DNA from: CAZEUZ01 sp964515805 | GTDB lineage: Bacteria > Pseudomonadota > Gammaproteobacteria > Pseudomonadales > Cellvibrionaceae | Direction of reading: 5' to 3' | Assembly (NCBI GenBank): GCA_964515805.1 | Contig: CAZEUZ010000127.1 | Coordinates: forward strand, 1 to 7,125 | Length of the DNA stretch: 7,125 bases | Shown: in pieces, positions 1-6,486 of the stretch | How positions within the stretch are numbered: position 1 is the stretch's first letter | Layout of the letters: every line of letters begins with the position of its first letter | Notes under the pieces: generated by a model | Database searches by the model: none | The model's input: the letters and a program-made list of their open reading frames with translations, nothing else | What the model was told of the DNA's origin: nothing | Program-made: the position numbers and the translations under genes

Positions 1-422
1 GGGCTGTTTTTGCCGGGTTCAATCAGCGTGCCGCGGTATTTCCGGGCTTCATCGGCGGACAAGTGGTCGACATAAGCTAACTCTTTTTTAATTAGATAAA
101 GAGCCCATTCATAGAGCTGCCGGAAAGAGCCGGAGGTGTAAAGAACATCTCCCGTCCAACGATAGCCAAGCCAGTGCATATCTTCAACAATAGCATCGAT
201 ATATTCCTGGCTCTCTTTGGTGGGATTGGTATCGTCGAGCCGCAAGTGACAGTGGCCGCCAAACTTTTCCGCCAAGCCAAAATTGAGACAGATGGATTTC
301 GCGTGACCGATATGCAGATAACCATTGGGCTCAGGTGGGAAGCGGGTAATAAGTTGAGAGCAATTGCCGCTGGCTATATCCTTAGCCACGATTTGTTCGA
401 TAAAATTTAGAGGCTTATCCAC
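1..422 (-). CDS. glnS: Glutaminyl-tRNA synthetase, N-terminal part (partial at left window edge)
   Basis: This is the first 140 codons of a class I aminoacyl-tRNA synthetase that charges tRNA-Gln with glutamine in the cytoplasm; the rest lies beyond base 1. Read on the minus strand from GTG at 422, it shows the GlnRS signature FPPEPNGYLHIGHAKS around residues 28-43, with the ATP-binding HIGH motif at 37-40. LDDTNP follows at 62-67 (FDDTNP in E. coli), and near the edge come YVDHLSADEARKYRGTL and EPGKNSP, all collinear with E. coli GlnS. No frameshift is visible. The GTG start gives VDKPLNFIEQIV, close to the family N-terminus. The frame stays open upstream to ATG codons at 497 and 515, but a TATAAT box at 503-498 overlaps them, so they are unlikely starts. 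An AGAAGG (441-436) lies 13 nt before the GTG, which is rather far. The gene is transcribed divergently from ppiB. The product is certain; the start is less so. Confidence 0.95.
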   Translation of the reverse strand, partial: MDKPLNFIEQIVAKDIASGNCSQLITRFPPEPNGYLHIGHAKSICLNFGLAEKFGGHCHLRLDDTNPTKESQEYIDAIVEDMHWLGYRWTGDVLYTSGSFRQLYEWALYLIKKELAYVDHLSADEARKYRGTLIEPGKNS

Positions 423-497
423 TGCTTTTGTTTTACCTTCTAGGATACTATGTATAGTGATTCTGCTGGATGCGCTGTCTTTTACATAAACGACCAT

Positions 498-528
498 ATT
501 ATAGCGGTTTGCCATATGCCATTCACAA
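498..528 (-). promoter_or_regulatory. Candidate sigma-70 promoter for glnS
   Basis: On the minus strand a perfect TATAAT -10 hexamer lies at 503-498. A TTGTGA (528-523) sits 19 nt upstream, a somewhat long spacer. The predicted transcript would start near 490 and leave a leader of about 70 nt before the GTG start of glnS at 422. The -10 match is seen directly; promoter activity is inferred. Confidence 0.5.
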
Positions 529-584
529 TTTTTTCAATTCGCTTTGTTTGATTGTTTTTTACTTGAATACCATTGCCAATGCGC

Positions 585-612
585 TTGTTCGAATCTTCCT
601 GAATTTTAAGAT
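585..612 (+). promoter_or_regulatory. Candidate sigma-70 promoter for ppiB-lpxH
   Basis: TTGTTC at 585-590 and TAAGAT at 607-612 are separated by 16 nt, about 70 nt before the ppiB start. Both boxes are imperfect and the surrounding DNA is AT-rich, so a chance match is possible. Its position in the divergent control region facing ppiB is the main support. The rest of 423-684 shows no coding region or RNA gene I can support. Confidence 0.3.
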
Positions 613-684
613 AAAATGTCGGACTTATTGGAAAAATTTATTAGATGCGGTCAATCACATCTCAAACATTAAGGAATCTACTCA

Positions 685-1185
685 ATGATTACAATGCATA
701 CAAGTCTCGGCGACATTTCTATAGAGCTGGATTTTGAAAAAGCACCCAAATCTGCCGCCAATTTTAAGCAATATGCTGAAGAGGGTTTTTATGCGGGCAC
801 TATTTTTCACCGAGTTATCGATAATTTTATGATTCAGGGTGGTGGTTTTACCCCTGCAATGGAACAGAAAGAAACTCGTGAACCTATTGTCAATGAAGCT
901 GACAACGGTCTGAAGAATGATCGTTACACAGTTGCCATGGCGCGTACTATGGACCCACACAGCGCTTCGTCACAATTCTTCATTAACGTCAGTGACAACC
1001 ATTTTTTGAATTATACGGCAAAAAATAGCCAGGGTTGGGGCTATTGTGTATTTGGCAAAGTTGTTAAGGGTGAGGACATTGTAGACAAAATTAAAGGCGT
1101 TGACACAGGCGCTCACGGACCCCATCAGGACGTACCCAAAGAGGCAGTAGTCATCGAAAAAGTGACCACTAGCGAATCCATTTAG
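685..1185 (+). CDS. ppiB: Peptidyl-prolyl cis-trans isomerase B (cytosolic cyclophilin)
   Basis: A cyclophilin that catalyses cis-trans isomerisation of X-Pro peptide bonds during protein folding. The 166-residue protein has no signal peptide, which fits the cytoplasmic PpiB rather than the periplasmic PpiA, and its length matches E. coli PpiB (164 aa). The active-site core FHRVIDNFMIQGGGF (41-55) carries the Arg, Phe and Gln (R43, F48, Q51) equivalent to human CypA R55, F60 and Q63. It is followed by VAMARTMDPHSASSQFFINV (83-102) and GWGYCVFGKVV. The C-terminus contains HQDVPKEAVVIEKV as in E. coli. ATG at 685 is preceded by AAGGA (671-675) with a 9-nt spacer. The gene is followed within 6 nt by lpxH, an arrangement shared with E. 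coli, so the two are probably one operon. Confidence 0.97.
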   Translation: MITMHTSLGDISIELDFEKAPKSAANFKQYAEEGFYAGTIFHRVIDNFMIQGGGFTPAMEQKETREPIVNEADNGLKNDRYTVAMARTMDPHSASSQFFINVSDNHFLNYTAKNSQGWGYCVFGKVVKGEDIVDKIKGVDTGAHGPHQDVPKEAVVIEKVTTSESI

Positions 1186-1191
1186 ACGGTG

Positions 1192-1935
1192 ATGGCCACT
1201 TTTTTTATTTCTGATTTACATCTCGATCCCAAGCGTCCGGCAATCATCCAAGCTTTTTATCGTTTTCTCGATAAAATTTCAGTGAATCCACAAACTCAAT
1301 CTCTCTACATTTTGGGTGACTTTTTTGAGGTTTGGTTAGGTGATGATGACGATACTCCAGCGTATTCTGAGGTAAAAGTTGCGCTGCGCAATGCGGCGGA
1401 CAAGGGGATCAGCATCTTTATCATGCACGGCAATCGGGATTTCTTATTGGGCGAGTCTTTTTGCCAGGCTGCCAGTGCAGAGCTAATCTCCGAGCCAACG
1501 ATAGTTACCGTAGATGATCAATCATTGTTATTGATGCACGGCGATAGTCTCTGTACCAGAGATATCGATTATATGCAGTTTCGGAAGCAAGTAAGAAATC
1601 ATCAGTGGCAACGGCAATTTTTGGCTCAGTCACTTGCAGATAGAAGGCTCTATGTCGCTGCTGCCCGACAGCAGAGTAAAAACTTAACTCAACGAAAAGC
1701 GGAAGATATCATGGATGTTACTCCTGCTGCAGTTGAAAAAATATTTGTCGAACACTCAGTGAAGACACTTGTTCATGGCCATACTCATCGCCCCGCACGC
1801 CATCAACATAATGTAAACGGTAAAGCGTATGAACGCATCGTTCTTGGTGACTGGGATAAATACGGTTGGTATCTTGTGTCAGAAAAGGGGCAATTGACAT
1901 TAGAGAAATTTTTGATTGAGTCATCAAAATGTTGA
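1192..1935 (+). CDS. lpxH: UDP-2,3-diacylglucosamine diphosphatase (lipid A synthesis)
   Basis: LpxH hydrolyses UDP-2,3-diacylglucosamine to lipid X and UMP, the fourth step of lipid A synthesis, as a Mn-dependent peripheral membrane enzyme of the calcineurin-like phosphoesterase fold. From ATG 1192 the protein is 247 aa (E. coli 240). The metal-site motifs are all present: ISDLH with D8 and H10, LGDFFE with D43, HGNRDFLLG with N81, LLMHGDSLCT with H116, and LVHGHTHRP with H195, H197 and H199. The IMDVTPAAV stretch (173-181) matches E. coli IMDVNQNAV, and IVLGDW near the C-terminus matches VVLGAW. ATG 1192 gives MATFFISDLHL, aligning with E. coli MATLFIADLHL. An in-frame GTG immediately upstream (1189) would add one residue and cannot be excluded. 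No clear Shine-Dalgarno sequence precedes it, so translation is probably coupled to ppiB. The gene also implies an outer membrane with lipopolysaccharide. Confidence 0.96.
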   Translation: MATFFISDLHLDPKRPAIIQAFYRFLDKISVNPQTQSLYILGDFFEVWLGDDDDTPAYSEVKVALRNAADKGISIFIMHGNRDFLLGESFCQAASAELISEPTIVTVDDQSLLLMHGDSLCTRDIDYMQFRKQVRNHQWQRQFLAQSLADRRLYVAAARQQSKNLTQRKAEDIMDVTPAAVEKIFVEHSVKTLVHGHTHRPARHQHNVNGKAYERIVLGDWDKYGWYLVSEKGQLTLEKFLIESSKC

Positions 1936-1954
1936 ATCTCGGAAGATTGATCGC

Positions 1955-1982
1955 TTGCGTTGTTGCAGATAATCCATAAAAT
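1955..1982 (+). promoter_or_regulatory. Candidate promoter for ilvIH
   Basis: TTGCGT (1955-1960) and TAAAAT (1977-1982) are spaced by 16 nt, in the 129-nt gap between lpxH and ilvI. The implied leader is about 75 nt. I find no GC-rich hairpin followed by a T-run in the gap, so the sequence gives no support for classical attenuation of the ilvB or ilvG type. The assignment rests on hexamer similarity and position only. Confidence 0.3.
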
Positions 1983-2064
1983 GCCTTGTACATTGATTGA
2001 ACGAAAATCTGAATGTCGAATTTTACTATGAGAACAGGTCAATAAAGGTAATAGGGTATTAAAG

Positions 2065-3798
2065 GTGGAGATGCTTTCCGGTGGTGACATATTGATCCGT
2101 GCGCTTCAAGATGAAGGCGTGGAATTGGTTTACGGTTATCCTGGCGGTGCTGCCTTGCATATATACGATGCGCTGTTTCGCCAAAGCAAAGTCAGGCATA
2201 TATTAGTTCGGCATGAGCAGGCGGCGACCCATGCGGCCGATGCCTATGCTCGCGCGACGGGCAAAGTGGGAACCGTTCTGGTCACTTCAGGGCCCGGTGC
2301 CACCAACGCTATTACGGGCATTGCTACAGCCTTTATGGATTCGATTCCCATGGTTGTTATTTCGGGTCAAGTACCCACTACGAAGATCGGCGAAGATGCT
2401 TTTCAAGAGACAGATATGGTGGGTGTTTCCAGGCCCATCGTCAAACATAGTTTTTTGGTTACCGATCCGTCGAAGATAGCTGAAACAGTTAAAAAGGCTT
2501 ACTATATAGCTGCTTCTGGCCGCCCTGGGCCTGTGGTTGTTGATATTCCGAAAGACGTTACTGATCCCGATAAAAAATATGACTACAGCTATCCCGATAC
2601 GGTTAGTATTCGCTCGTACTCACCATTTCTTCGAGGTGATGCTGGACAAATAAAAAAAGGTGTTCAGCTGCTTCTCGATGCTAAGAGACCTATCATCTAC
2701 GCTGGTGGGGGCGTTATTTTAGGAAATGCTTCCTCAGTCCTGACTGAACTGTCGCAATTGCTGAATTTTCCCGTCACTAATACTTTAATGGGCTTGGGTT
2801 GCTACCCAGGTTCTGATAAGCAGTTTCTTGGTATGTTGGGTATGCATGGCACCTATGAGGCCAACTCCGCCATGCACTACAGCGATCTGGTTCTAGCTGT
2901 CGGTGTCCGTTTTGACGATCGAGTTACCAATAGTTTGGAAAAATTTTGCCCTACAGCGACGATTGTTCACATAGATATTGATCCTGCTTCCATATCCAAA
3001 ACCATCAAGGCAGATCTGCCCATAGTAGGTGATGCCGTTCATGTGCTTACAGAAATGCTTAACGTGATTAAGCAGACGACAGAGCGCCCAGATGAAAGTG
3101 CGCTCGATGATTGGTGGCGGCTAATTGACCAATGGCGTCAAGATTACGGTTTGTATACGGCGGATCGGTTTCAAACCGACGAAAAAATCATTAAACCGCA
3201 AGAAGTCATACAAACTCTTTATCAAGTCACTCATGGTAATGCCTATGTCACTTCAGACGTTGGCCAGCATCAGATGTTCACTGCTCAATACTATCTGTTT
3301 GACAAACCCCGGCGCTGGATAAATTCGGGAGGGTTAGGCACTATGGGTTTTGGCTTGCCAGCAGCGATGGGTGTGCAATTTGCCGACAGAGATGCAAATG
3401 TAGTATGCGTCACCGGTGAGGGCAGCATTCAAATGTGTATTCAGGAGTTGTCAACGTGTAAGCAATACCATTTGCCTATCAAGGTCATTTGTCTTAATAA
3501 TCAGGCGCTAGGCATGGTGAAGCAGTGGCAAGACATGAATTATGCTGGTCGTTATTCGGAAAGCCTATACGAAGAGTCGCTTCCCGACTTTATCAAGCTA
3601 GTGGAATCATTTGGTCACGTCGGTATGAAAGTGACTGAAAAATCTGAGCTGAAGCCAAAAATGGAAGAATGCTTCGCAATGAAAGACCAATTGGTGTTCA
3701 TGGATATTTATGTCGATCCTAGTGAACATGTTTATCCCATGCAAATTGCTCCGGGTTCTATGAAGGATATGTGGCTAAGCAAAACACACCGTACCTAA
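2065..3798 (+). CDS. ilvI: Acetolactate (acetohydroxyacid) synthase, large catalytic subunit
   Basis: The catalytic subunit of AHAS condenses pyruvate with pyruvate or 2-ketobutyrate, using ThDP, Mg2+ and FAD, to begin valine, leucine and isoleucine synthesis. At 577 aa it has the usual length and order. The N-terminal ThDP-pyrimidine domain has YGYPGGA and the catalytic Glu in RHEQAA (E51), then TSGPGATNAITGIATAFMDS. The central FAD-type domain includes LGMLGMHGTYEAN and VGVRFDDRVT. The C-terminal ThDP-diphosphate domain has YVTSDVGQHQMF, GGLGTMGFGLPAAMG, VTGEGSIQM (451-453 is GEG rather than the textbook GDG) and NNQALGMVKQWQDM with W488. The C-terminus MWLSKTHRT mirrors E. coli IlvI MWLSKTERT. 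GTG 2065 is preferred because it gives MEMLSGGD, like E. coli MEMLSGAE, with AGGG (2053-2056) 8 nt upstream; ATG 2071 is the alternative. It is followed by its regulatory partner ilvH. Confidence 0.97.
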   Translation: MEMLSGGDILIRALQDEGVELVYGYPGGAALHIYDALFRQSKVRHILVRHEQAATHAADAYARATGKVGTVLVTSGPGATNAITGIATAFMDSIPMVVISGQVPTTKIGEDAFQETDMVGVSRPIVKHSFLVTDPSKIAETVKKAYYIAASGRPGPVVVDIPKDVTDPDKKYDYSYPDTVSIRSYSPFLRGDAGQIKKGVQLLLDAKRPIIYAGGGVILGNASSVLTELSQLLNFPVTNTLMGLGCYPGSDKQFLGMLGMHGTYEANSAMHYSDLVLAVGVRFDDRVTNSLEKFCPTATIVHIDIDPASISKTIKADLPIVGDAVHVLTEMLNVIKQTTERPDESALDDWWRLIDQWRQDYGLYTADRFQTDEKIIKPQEVIQTLYQVTHGNAYVTSDVGQHQMFTAQYYLFDKPRRWINSGGLGTMGFGLPAAMGVQFADRDANVVCVTGEGSIQMCIQELSTCKQYHLPIKVICLNNQALGMVKQWQDMNYAGRYSESLYEESLPDFIKLVESFGHVGMKVTEKSELKPKMEECFAMKDQLVFMDIYVDPSEHVYPMQIAPGSMKDMWLSKTHRT

Positions 3799-3846
3799 TT
3801 AAACCGATAGCTAAGTAGCTCTAATCAATATCAACACAATTTATTT

Positions 3847-4338
3847 ATGAGAAGAATTATATCCTTACTAATGGAGAACACCCCTGGCGCTCTATCCAGA
3901 GTGGTCGGACTGTTTTCTCAACGCGGTTACAACATCGAATCGCTGACGGTAGCCCCTACTCACGATGAAAGTTTGTCTCGGGTAACTATTGTGTCATTCA
4001 GTGACGCTAGCAAGATAGAGCAGATCATTAAAAATTTGAACAAGTTAATTGACGTTGTAAAACTGATGGACCTAACGGAAGGCAGTTATATAGAGCGTGA
4101 GTTGATGATAGTTAAAATCAAGGCCACTGGTGAGCAGAGAGCGGAAGTAAAACGCTGTGTCGATATTTTTCGAGGTTGTATTATCGACACTACCAGGGAT
4201 GTTTACACTGCGCAGATAACGGGCAATGGTGATAAGTTAGACGCTTTTATCGAAGCTATCGGTCCGTTTTCCATCTTGGAAATAGTTCGAACCGGCGTCA
4301 CTGGGATCAGTCGAGGTGAGAGAATCTTAAGTTTGTAA
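3847..4338 (+). CDS. ilvH: Acetolactate synthase, small regulatory subunit
   Basis: The regulatory subunit of AHAS III activates IlvI and confers feedback inhibition by valine. The 163-aa protein matches E. coli IlvH in length and order. An N-terminal ACT domain (about 3-77) begins MRRIISLLMENTPGALSRV and continues GLFSQRGYNIESLTVAPT. The C-terminal domain (about 84-160) has ELMIVKI, EVKRCVDIFRG, IIDTTRDVYTAQITG, KLDAFIEAI and TGVTGISRGER. Positions 11, 14, 17 and 29 are N, G, S and N; these lie in the valine-binding region, where changes at some of them in E. coli IlvH give valine resistance. Feedback inhibition is therefore probably intact (inference). It starts 48 nt after the ilvI stop. 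No convincing Shine-Dalgarno sequence precedes ATG 3847 and the leader is AT-rich. A tight inverted repeat, AGCTA-AG-TAGCT (3809-3820), lies in the gap and is too small to call a terminator. It is probably cotranscribed with ilvI. Confidence 0.97.
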   Translation: MRRIISLLMENTPGALSRVVGLFSQRGYNIESLTVAPTHDESLSRVTIVSFSDASKIEQIIKNLNKLIDVVKLMDLTEGSYIERELMIVKIKATGEQRAEVKRCVDIFRGCIIDTTRDVYTAQITGNGDKLDAFIEAIGPFSILEIVRTGVTGISRGERILSL

Positions 4339-4443
4339 TCAACTCGTTAGCTTCTGAAAAATTCACTTTTGTCTTGTAAGCACTCCCATAAAAACCAGCA
4401 GTTATCGAATCCTATTTACAGTTAATTCAGGTAGTATATACAT

Positions 4444-5484
4444 ATGTTTATACCCAAACGTTTTCGCGGTATGTTTTCCAATGACCTATCTATCGATCTT
4501 GGCACAGCTAATACGCTGATTTATGTCAAAGAGCGAGGTATCGTGTTGAATGAACCTTCAGTAGTCGCCATTCGACACCATAATGGTCAAAAAATAGTTG
4601 CGGCAGTGGGTGTTGAAGCAAAGCGCATGTTAGGGCGTACCCCTGGCAACATGACGGCTATCCGTCCTTTAAAAGACGGTGTTATCGCTGATTTTCATGT
4701 CACGGAAAAAATGCTGCAACACTTTATGCGAAAAGTGCATGAGAGTAGCTGGTTTCAACCTAGTCCCAGGGTGCTGGTGTGCGTGCCCTGCCTATCTACG
4801 GAAGTTGAAAAGCGCGCTATTCGCGAGTCTGCATTAAGTGCGGGTGCACGAGAAGTCTGCCTAATTGAAGAGCCTCGTGCCGCTGCTATTGGTGCCGGTT
4901 TAAAGGTAGAAGACGCCAGCGGATCGATGGTAGTCGATATTGGTGGCGGTACAACCGAGATCGCCCTTATTTCGCTGAATGGCGTTGTTTACTCGGATTC
5001 AGTGAGAATCGGTGGCGATCGTTTTGATGAATCCATTGTTAACTACGTTCGCCGTCATTATGGCAGTGTCATCGGTGATGCGACCGCTGAACGAATCAAA
5101 GAGGAAGTAGGTTGTGCCTACGCGGGTAGTCAAGTGCGTGAAATCGACGTGCGCGGGCGCAATCTGGCAGAAGGAGTACCGAGAAGTTTTACGCTCAACA
5201 GCGATGAAGCACTAGAGGCGCTACAGGAGCCACTGGCCGGCATTGTTCAAGCAGTTAAAAGTGCATTGGAACAATCGCCTCCAGAATTAGCCTCCGATAT
5301 TGCCGAAAGTGGTCTGGTACTAACAGGTGGAGGCGCTTTGTTGCGTGATATTGATCGTTTATTAGCTGAAGAGACGGGTCTGCCGGTATTTGTCGCCGAT
5401 GACCCTTTAACTTGTGTTGCTAGAGGTGGCGGCATCGCTATGACATGGATGGATAATAGAGATATTGAATTATTGTCTTCATGA
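4444..5484 (+). CDS. mreB: Rod-shape determining actin-like protein MreB
   Basis: A bacterial actin homologue that polymerises on ATP under the inner membrane and guides lateral wall synthesis with MreC, MreD, RodA and PBP2. The 346-aa product aligns with E. coli MreB (347 aa) throughout. FRGMFSNDLSIDLGTANTLIY (7-27) contains the phosphate-1 loop, RPLKDGVIADF follows at 74-84, and PRVLVCVP is at 108-115. RAIRESA and LIEEP (140-144) carry the Glu expected for ATP hydrolysis. VVDIGGGTTE (163-172) is phosphate-2, SVRIGGDRFDE is at 186-196, and LTGGGALLRDIDRLL is the adenosine-side motif. Two core positions are atypical: CLST where the family usually has a small residue before ST, and EEPRAAAIGAG with Arg at 145 where Met is normal. 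ATG 4444 has AGGT (4429-4432) 11 nt upstream; the start aligns with the family apart from two extra residues (IP). No convincing promoter was seen in 4339-4443. Confidence 0.97.
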   Translation: MFIPKRFRGMFSNDLSIDLGTANTLIYVKERGIVLNEPSVVAIRHHNGQKIVAAVGVEAKRMLGRTPGNMTAIRPLKDGVIADFHVTEKMLQHFMRKVHESSWFQPSPRVLVCVPCLSTEVEKRAIRESALSAGAREVCLIEEPRAAAIGAGLKVEDASGSMVVDIGGGTTEIALISLNGVVYSDSVRIGGDRFDESIVNYVRRHYGSVIGDATAERIKEEVGCAYAGSQVREIDVRGRNLAEGVPRSFTLNSDEALEALQEPLAGIVQAVKSALEQSPPELASDIAESGLVLTGGGALLRDIDRLLAEETGLPVFVADDPLTCVARGGGIAMTWMDNRDIELLSS

Positions 5485-5552
5485 TTTGCTCAGTTATCAA
5501 CTATCTAAGCCACCAACCGTTAGGCTATCAACAATCAATGGTAAGAGTGAAA

Positions 5553-5563
5553 AAGGTAACCTT
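5553..5563. repeat. Short palindrome in the mreB-mreC gap
   Basis: AAGGT and ACCTT are arranged as an inverted repeat around a single A, midway in the 140-nt untranslated stretch between mreB and mreC. The one-base loop rules out an RNA hairpin using all five pairs. It could be a protein-binding site or chance. Confidence 0.2.
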
Positions 5564-5611
5564 ATCTTTCCCTTAAACTATCATCAGTAACACATCATAT
5601 TAAGATTTACC

Positions 5612-5617
5612 GGGGGT
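5612..5617 (+). promoter_or_regulatory. Strong Shine-Dalgarno sequence that sets the mreC start
   Basis: GGGGGT can pair with the anti-Shine-Dalgarno ACCUCC over six bases with one G-U wobble. It lies 7 nt before ATT 5625, an optimal distance, and about 40 nt before the first TTG candidate (5658). It therefore selects the ATT as the start of mreC. Confidence 0.7.
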
Positions 5618-5624
5618 TCTTGCT

Positions 5625-6485
5625 ATTAGACCACTGTTTAAAACAAGTTCTTCGCTGTTGGTTCAGGTCATCGCACTAACCCTTGCCGCCTTGCTGATAC
5701 TGTTAGTTAGCCGCTACACCACATTGTTCAATCCTGTGCGAAAGCATTTGGATGTAGTGGCCTTGCCGTTTTATTGGATTGCCGATCTGCCTACCCGCAT
5801 GCGCTCTTGGACTGATGAAAACTTTGCTTCCCGTCAGTCACTGATTGAGAAAAATCGCTTGCTGGAAAATCAATTATTGATTCACAAAGTTAAATTACAG
5901 CAAATGGCTGCATTGTCAGCAGAAAATCTGTATCTGCGACAATTAATGAACTCTTCCAAGAGACTCGGAAGTCGTGTGCTAGTGGGAAAACTTATCGGTA
6001 TTTCTCCAGACGCTACGGTTCATAAGGTGATTATTAACAAAGGCAGTAAACACGGTGTTTATATTGGTCAACCACTTCTAGACGCATTTGGTTTAATGGG
6101 ACAAGTAGTTTCGTTAACTGCCTATACCTCCCAGGTGCTATTAATTACTGATGGTTCACATGCATTGCCAGTGCAGGTCAATCGTAACGGTGTACGCACC
6201 GTAGTTGAGGGAGTCGGGGATTTTCACCGACTGAAATTGCGTCACATTTCCAGTACTACGGATATTCAACAAGGCGATTTACTGGTCAGTTCCGGTTTGG
6301 GCGAGCGATTTCCGGTAGGCTACCCAGTGGCGACGGTTCATTCTATTAGCCACGACCCTGGTAAACCATTCGTTGATGTTGTTGCAAATCCTGTCGCTCA
6401 GTTGGATAGAAGTCGTCACGTCTTGTTCGTATTTAATGCTAAAGTTGATACTTCCGAGGAAAAATCCACTACAACAAATTATTAA
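5625..6485 (+). CDS. mreC: Rod-shape determining protein MreC, apparent ATT start
   Basis: MreC is a bitopic inner-membrane protein that forms periplasmic filaments and activates the PBP2-RodA elongation synthase with MreB and MreD. Read from ATT 5625 (as Met) the protein has 286 aa. Its first residues MRPLFKTSSSL line up one for one with E. coli MKPIFSRGPSL. A membrane segment covers about 12-30, a coiled coil about 67-108 (ENFASRQ to ENLYLRQ), and two beta domains follow with INKGSKHGVYIGQP (137-150), ALPVQVNRNGVR and DIQQGDLLVSSGLGERFPVG. The long Pro/Gln-rich tail of E. coli MreC is absent; it ends in a short polar SEEKSTTTNY. The frame has no ATG, GTG or TTG between the upstream stop at 5601 and TTG 5658, and starting at that TTG would remove the cytoplasmic residues. 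A 140-nt gap separates it from mreB. The product is certain; the ATT start is well supported but inferred. Confidence 0.93.
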   Translation: MRPLFKTSSSLLVQVIALTLAALLILLVSRYTTLFNPVRKHLDVVALPFYWIADLPTRMRSWTDENFASRQSLIEKNRLLENQLLIHKVKLQQMAALSAENLYLRQLMNSSKRLGSRVLVGKLIGISPDATVHKVIINKGSKHGVYIGQPLLDAFGLMGQVVSLTAYTSQVLLITDGSHALPVQVNRNGVRTVVEGVGDFHRLKLRHISSTTDIQQGDLLVSSGLGERFPVGYPVATVHSISHDPGKPFVDVVANPVAQLDRSRHVLFVFNAKVDTSEEKSTTTNY

Positions 6486-6486
6486 T

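Noticed and set aside
174..410. A plus-strand ORF opposite glnS.
   Set aside because: It is the antisense shadow of the well-conserved GlnRS catalytic domain.
470..688. A 72-codon plus-strand ORF in the glnS-ppiB intergenic region.
   Set aside because: It overlaps the divergent promoter elements and the ppiB start, has no recognisable domain and no ribosome binding site; it looks like a chance frame in AT-rich DNA.
1981..2031. A 16-codon ORF before ilvI (ATG 1981 to TGA) ending Ile-Leu-Leu, resembling a branched-chain leader peptide.
   Set aside because: Only 5 of 16 codons are Leu or Ile, no Shine-Dalgarno sequence precedes it, no terminator/antiterminator hairpins follow, and its ATG overlaps the best -10 candidate (1977-1982).
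1718..2090. Two minus-strand ORFs over the end of lpxH and the gap to ilvI.
   Set aside because: They overlap conserved lpxH codons and show no protein family features.
6373..6486. Longer mreD starting inside mreC at ATG 6373.
   Set aside because: The extra 38 residues show no MreD similarity and lie over the coding end of mreC; ATG 6487 fits the family length and the one-base spacing.
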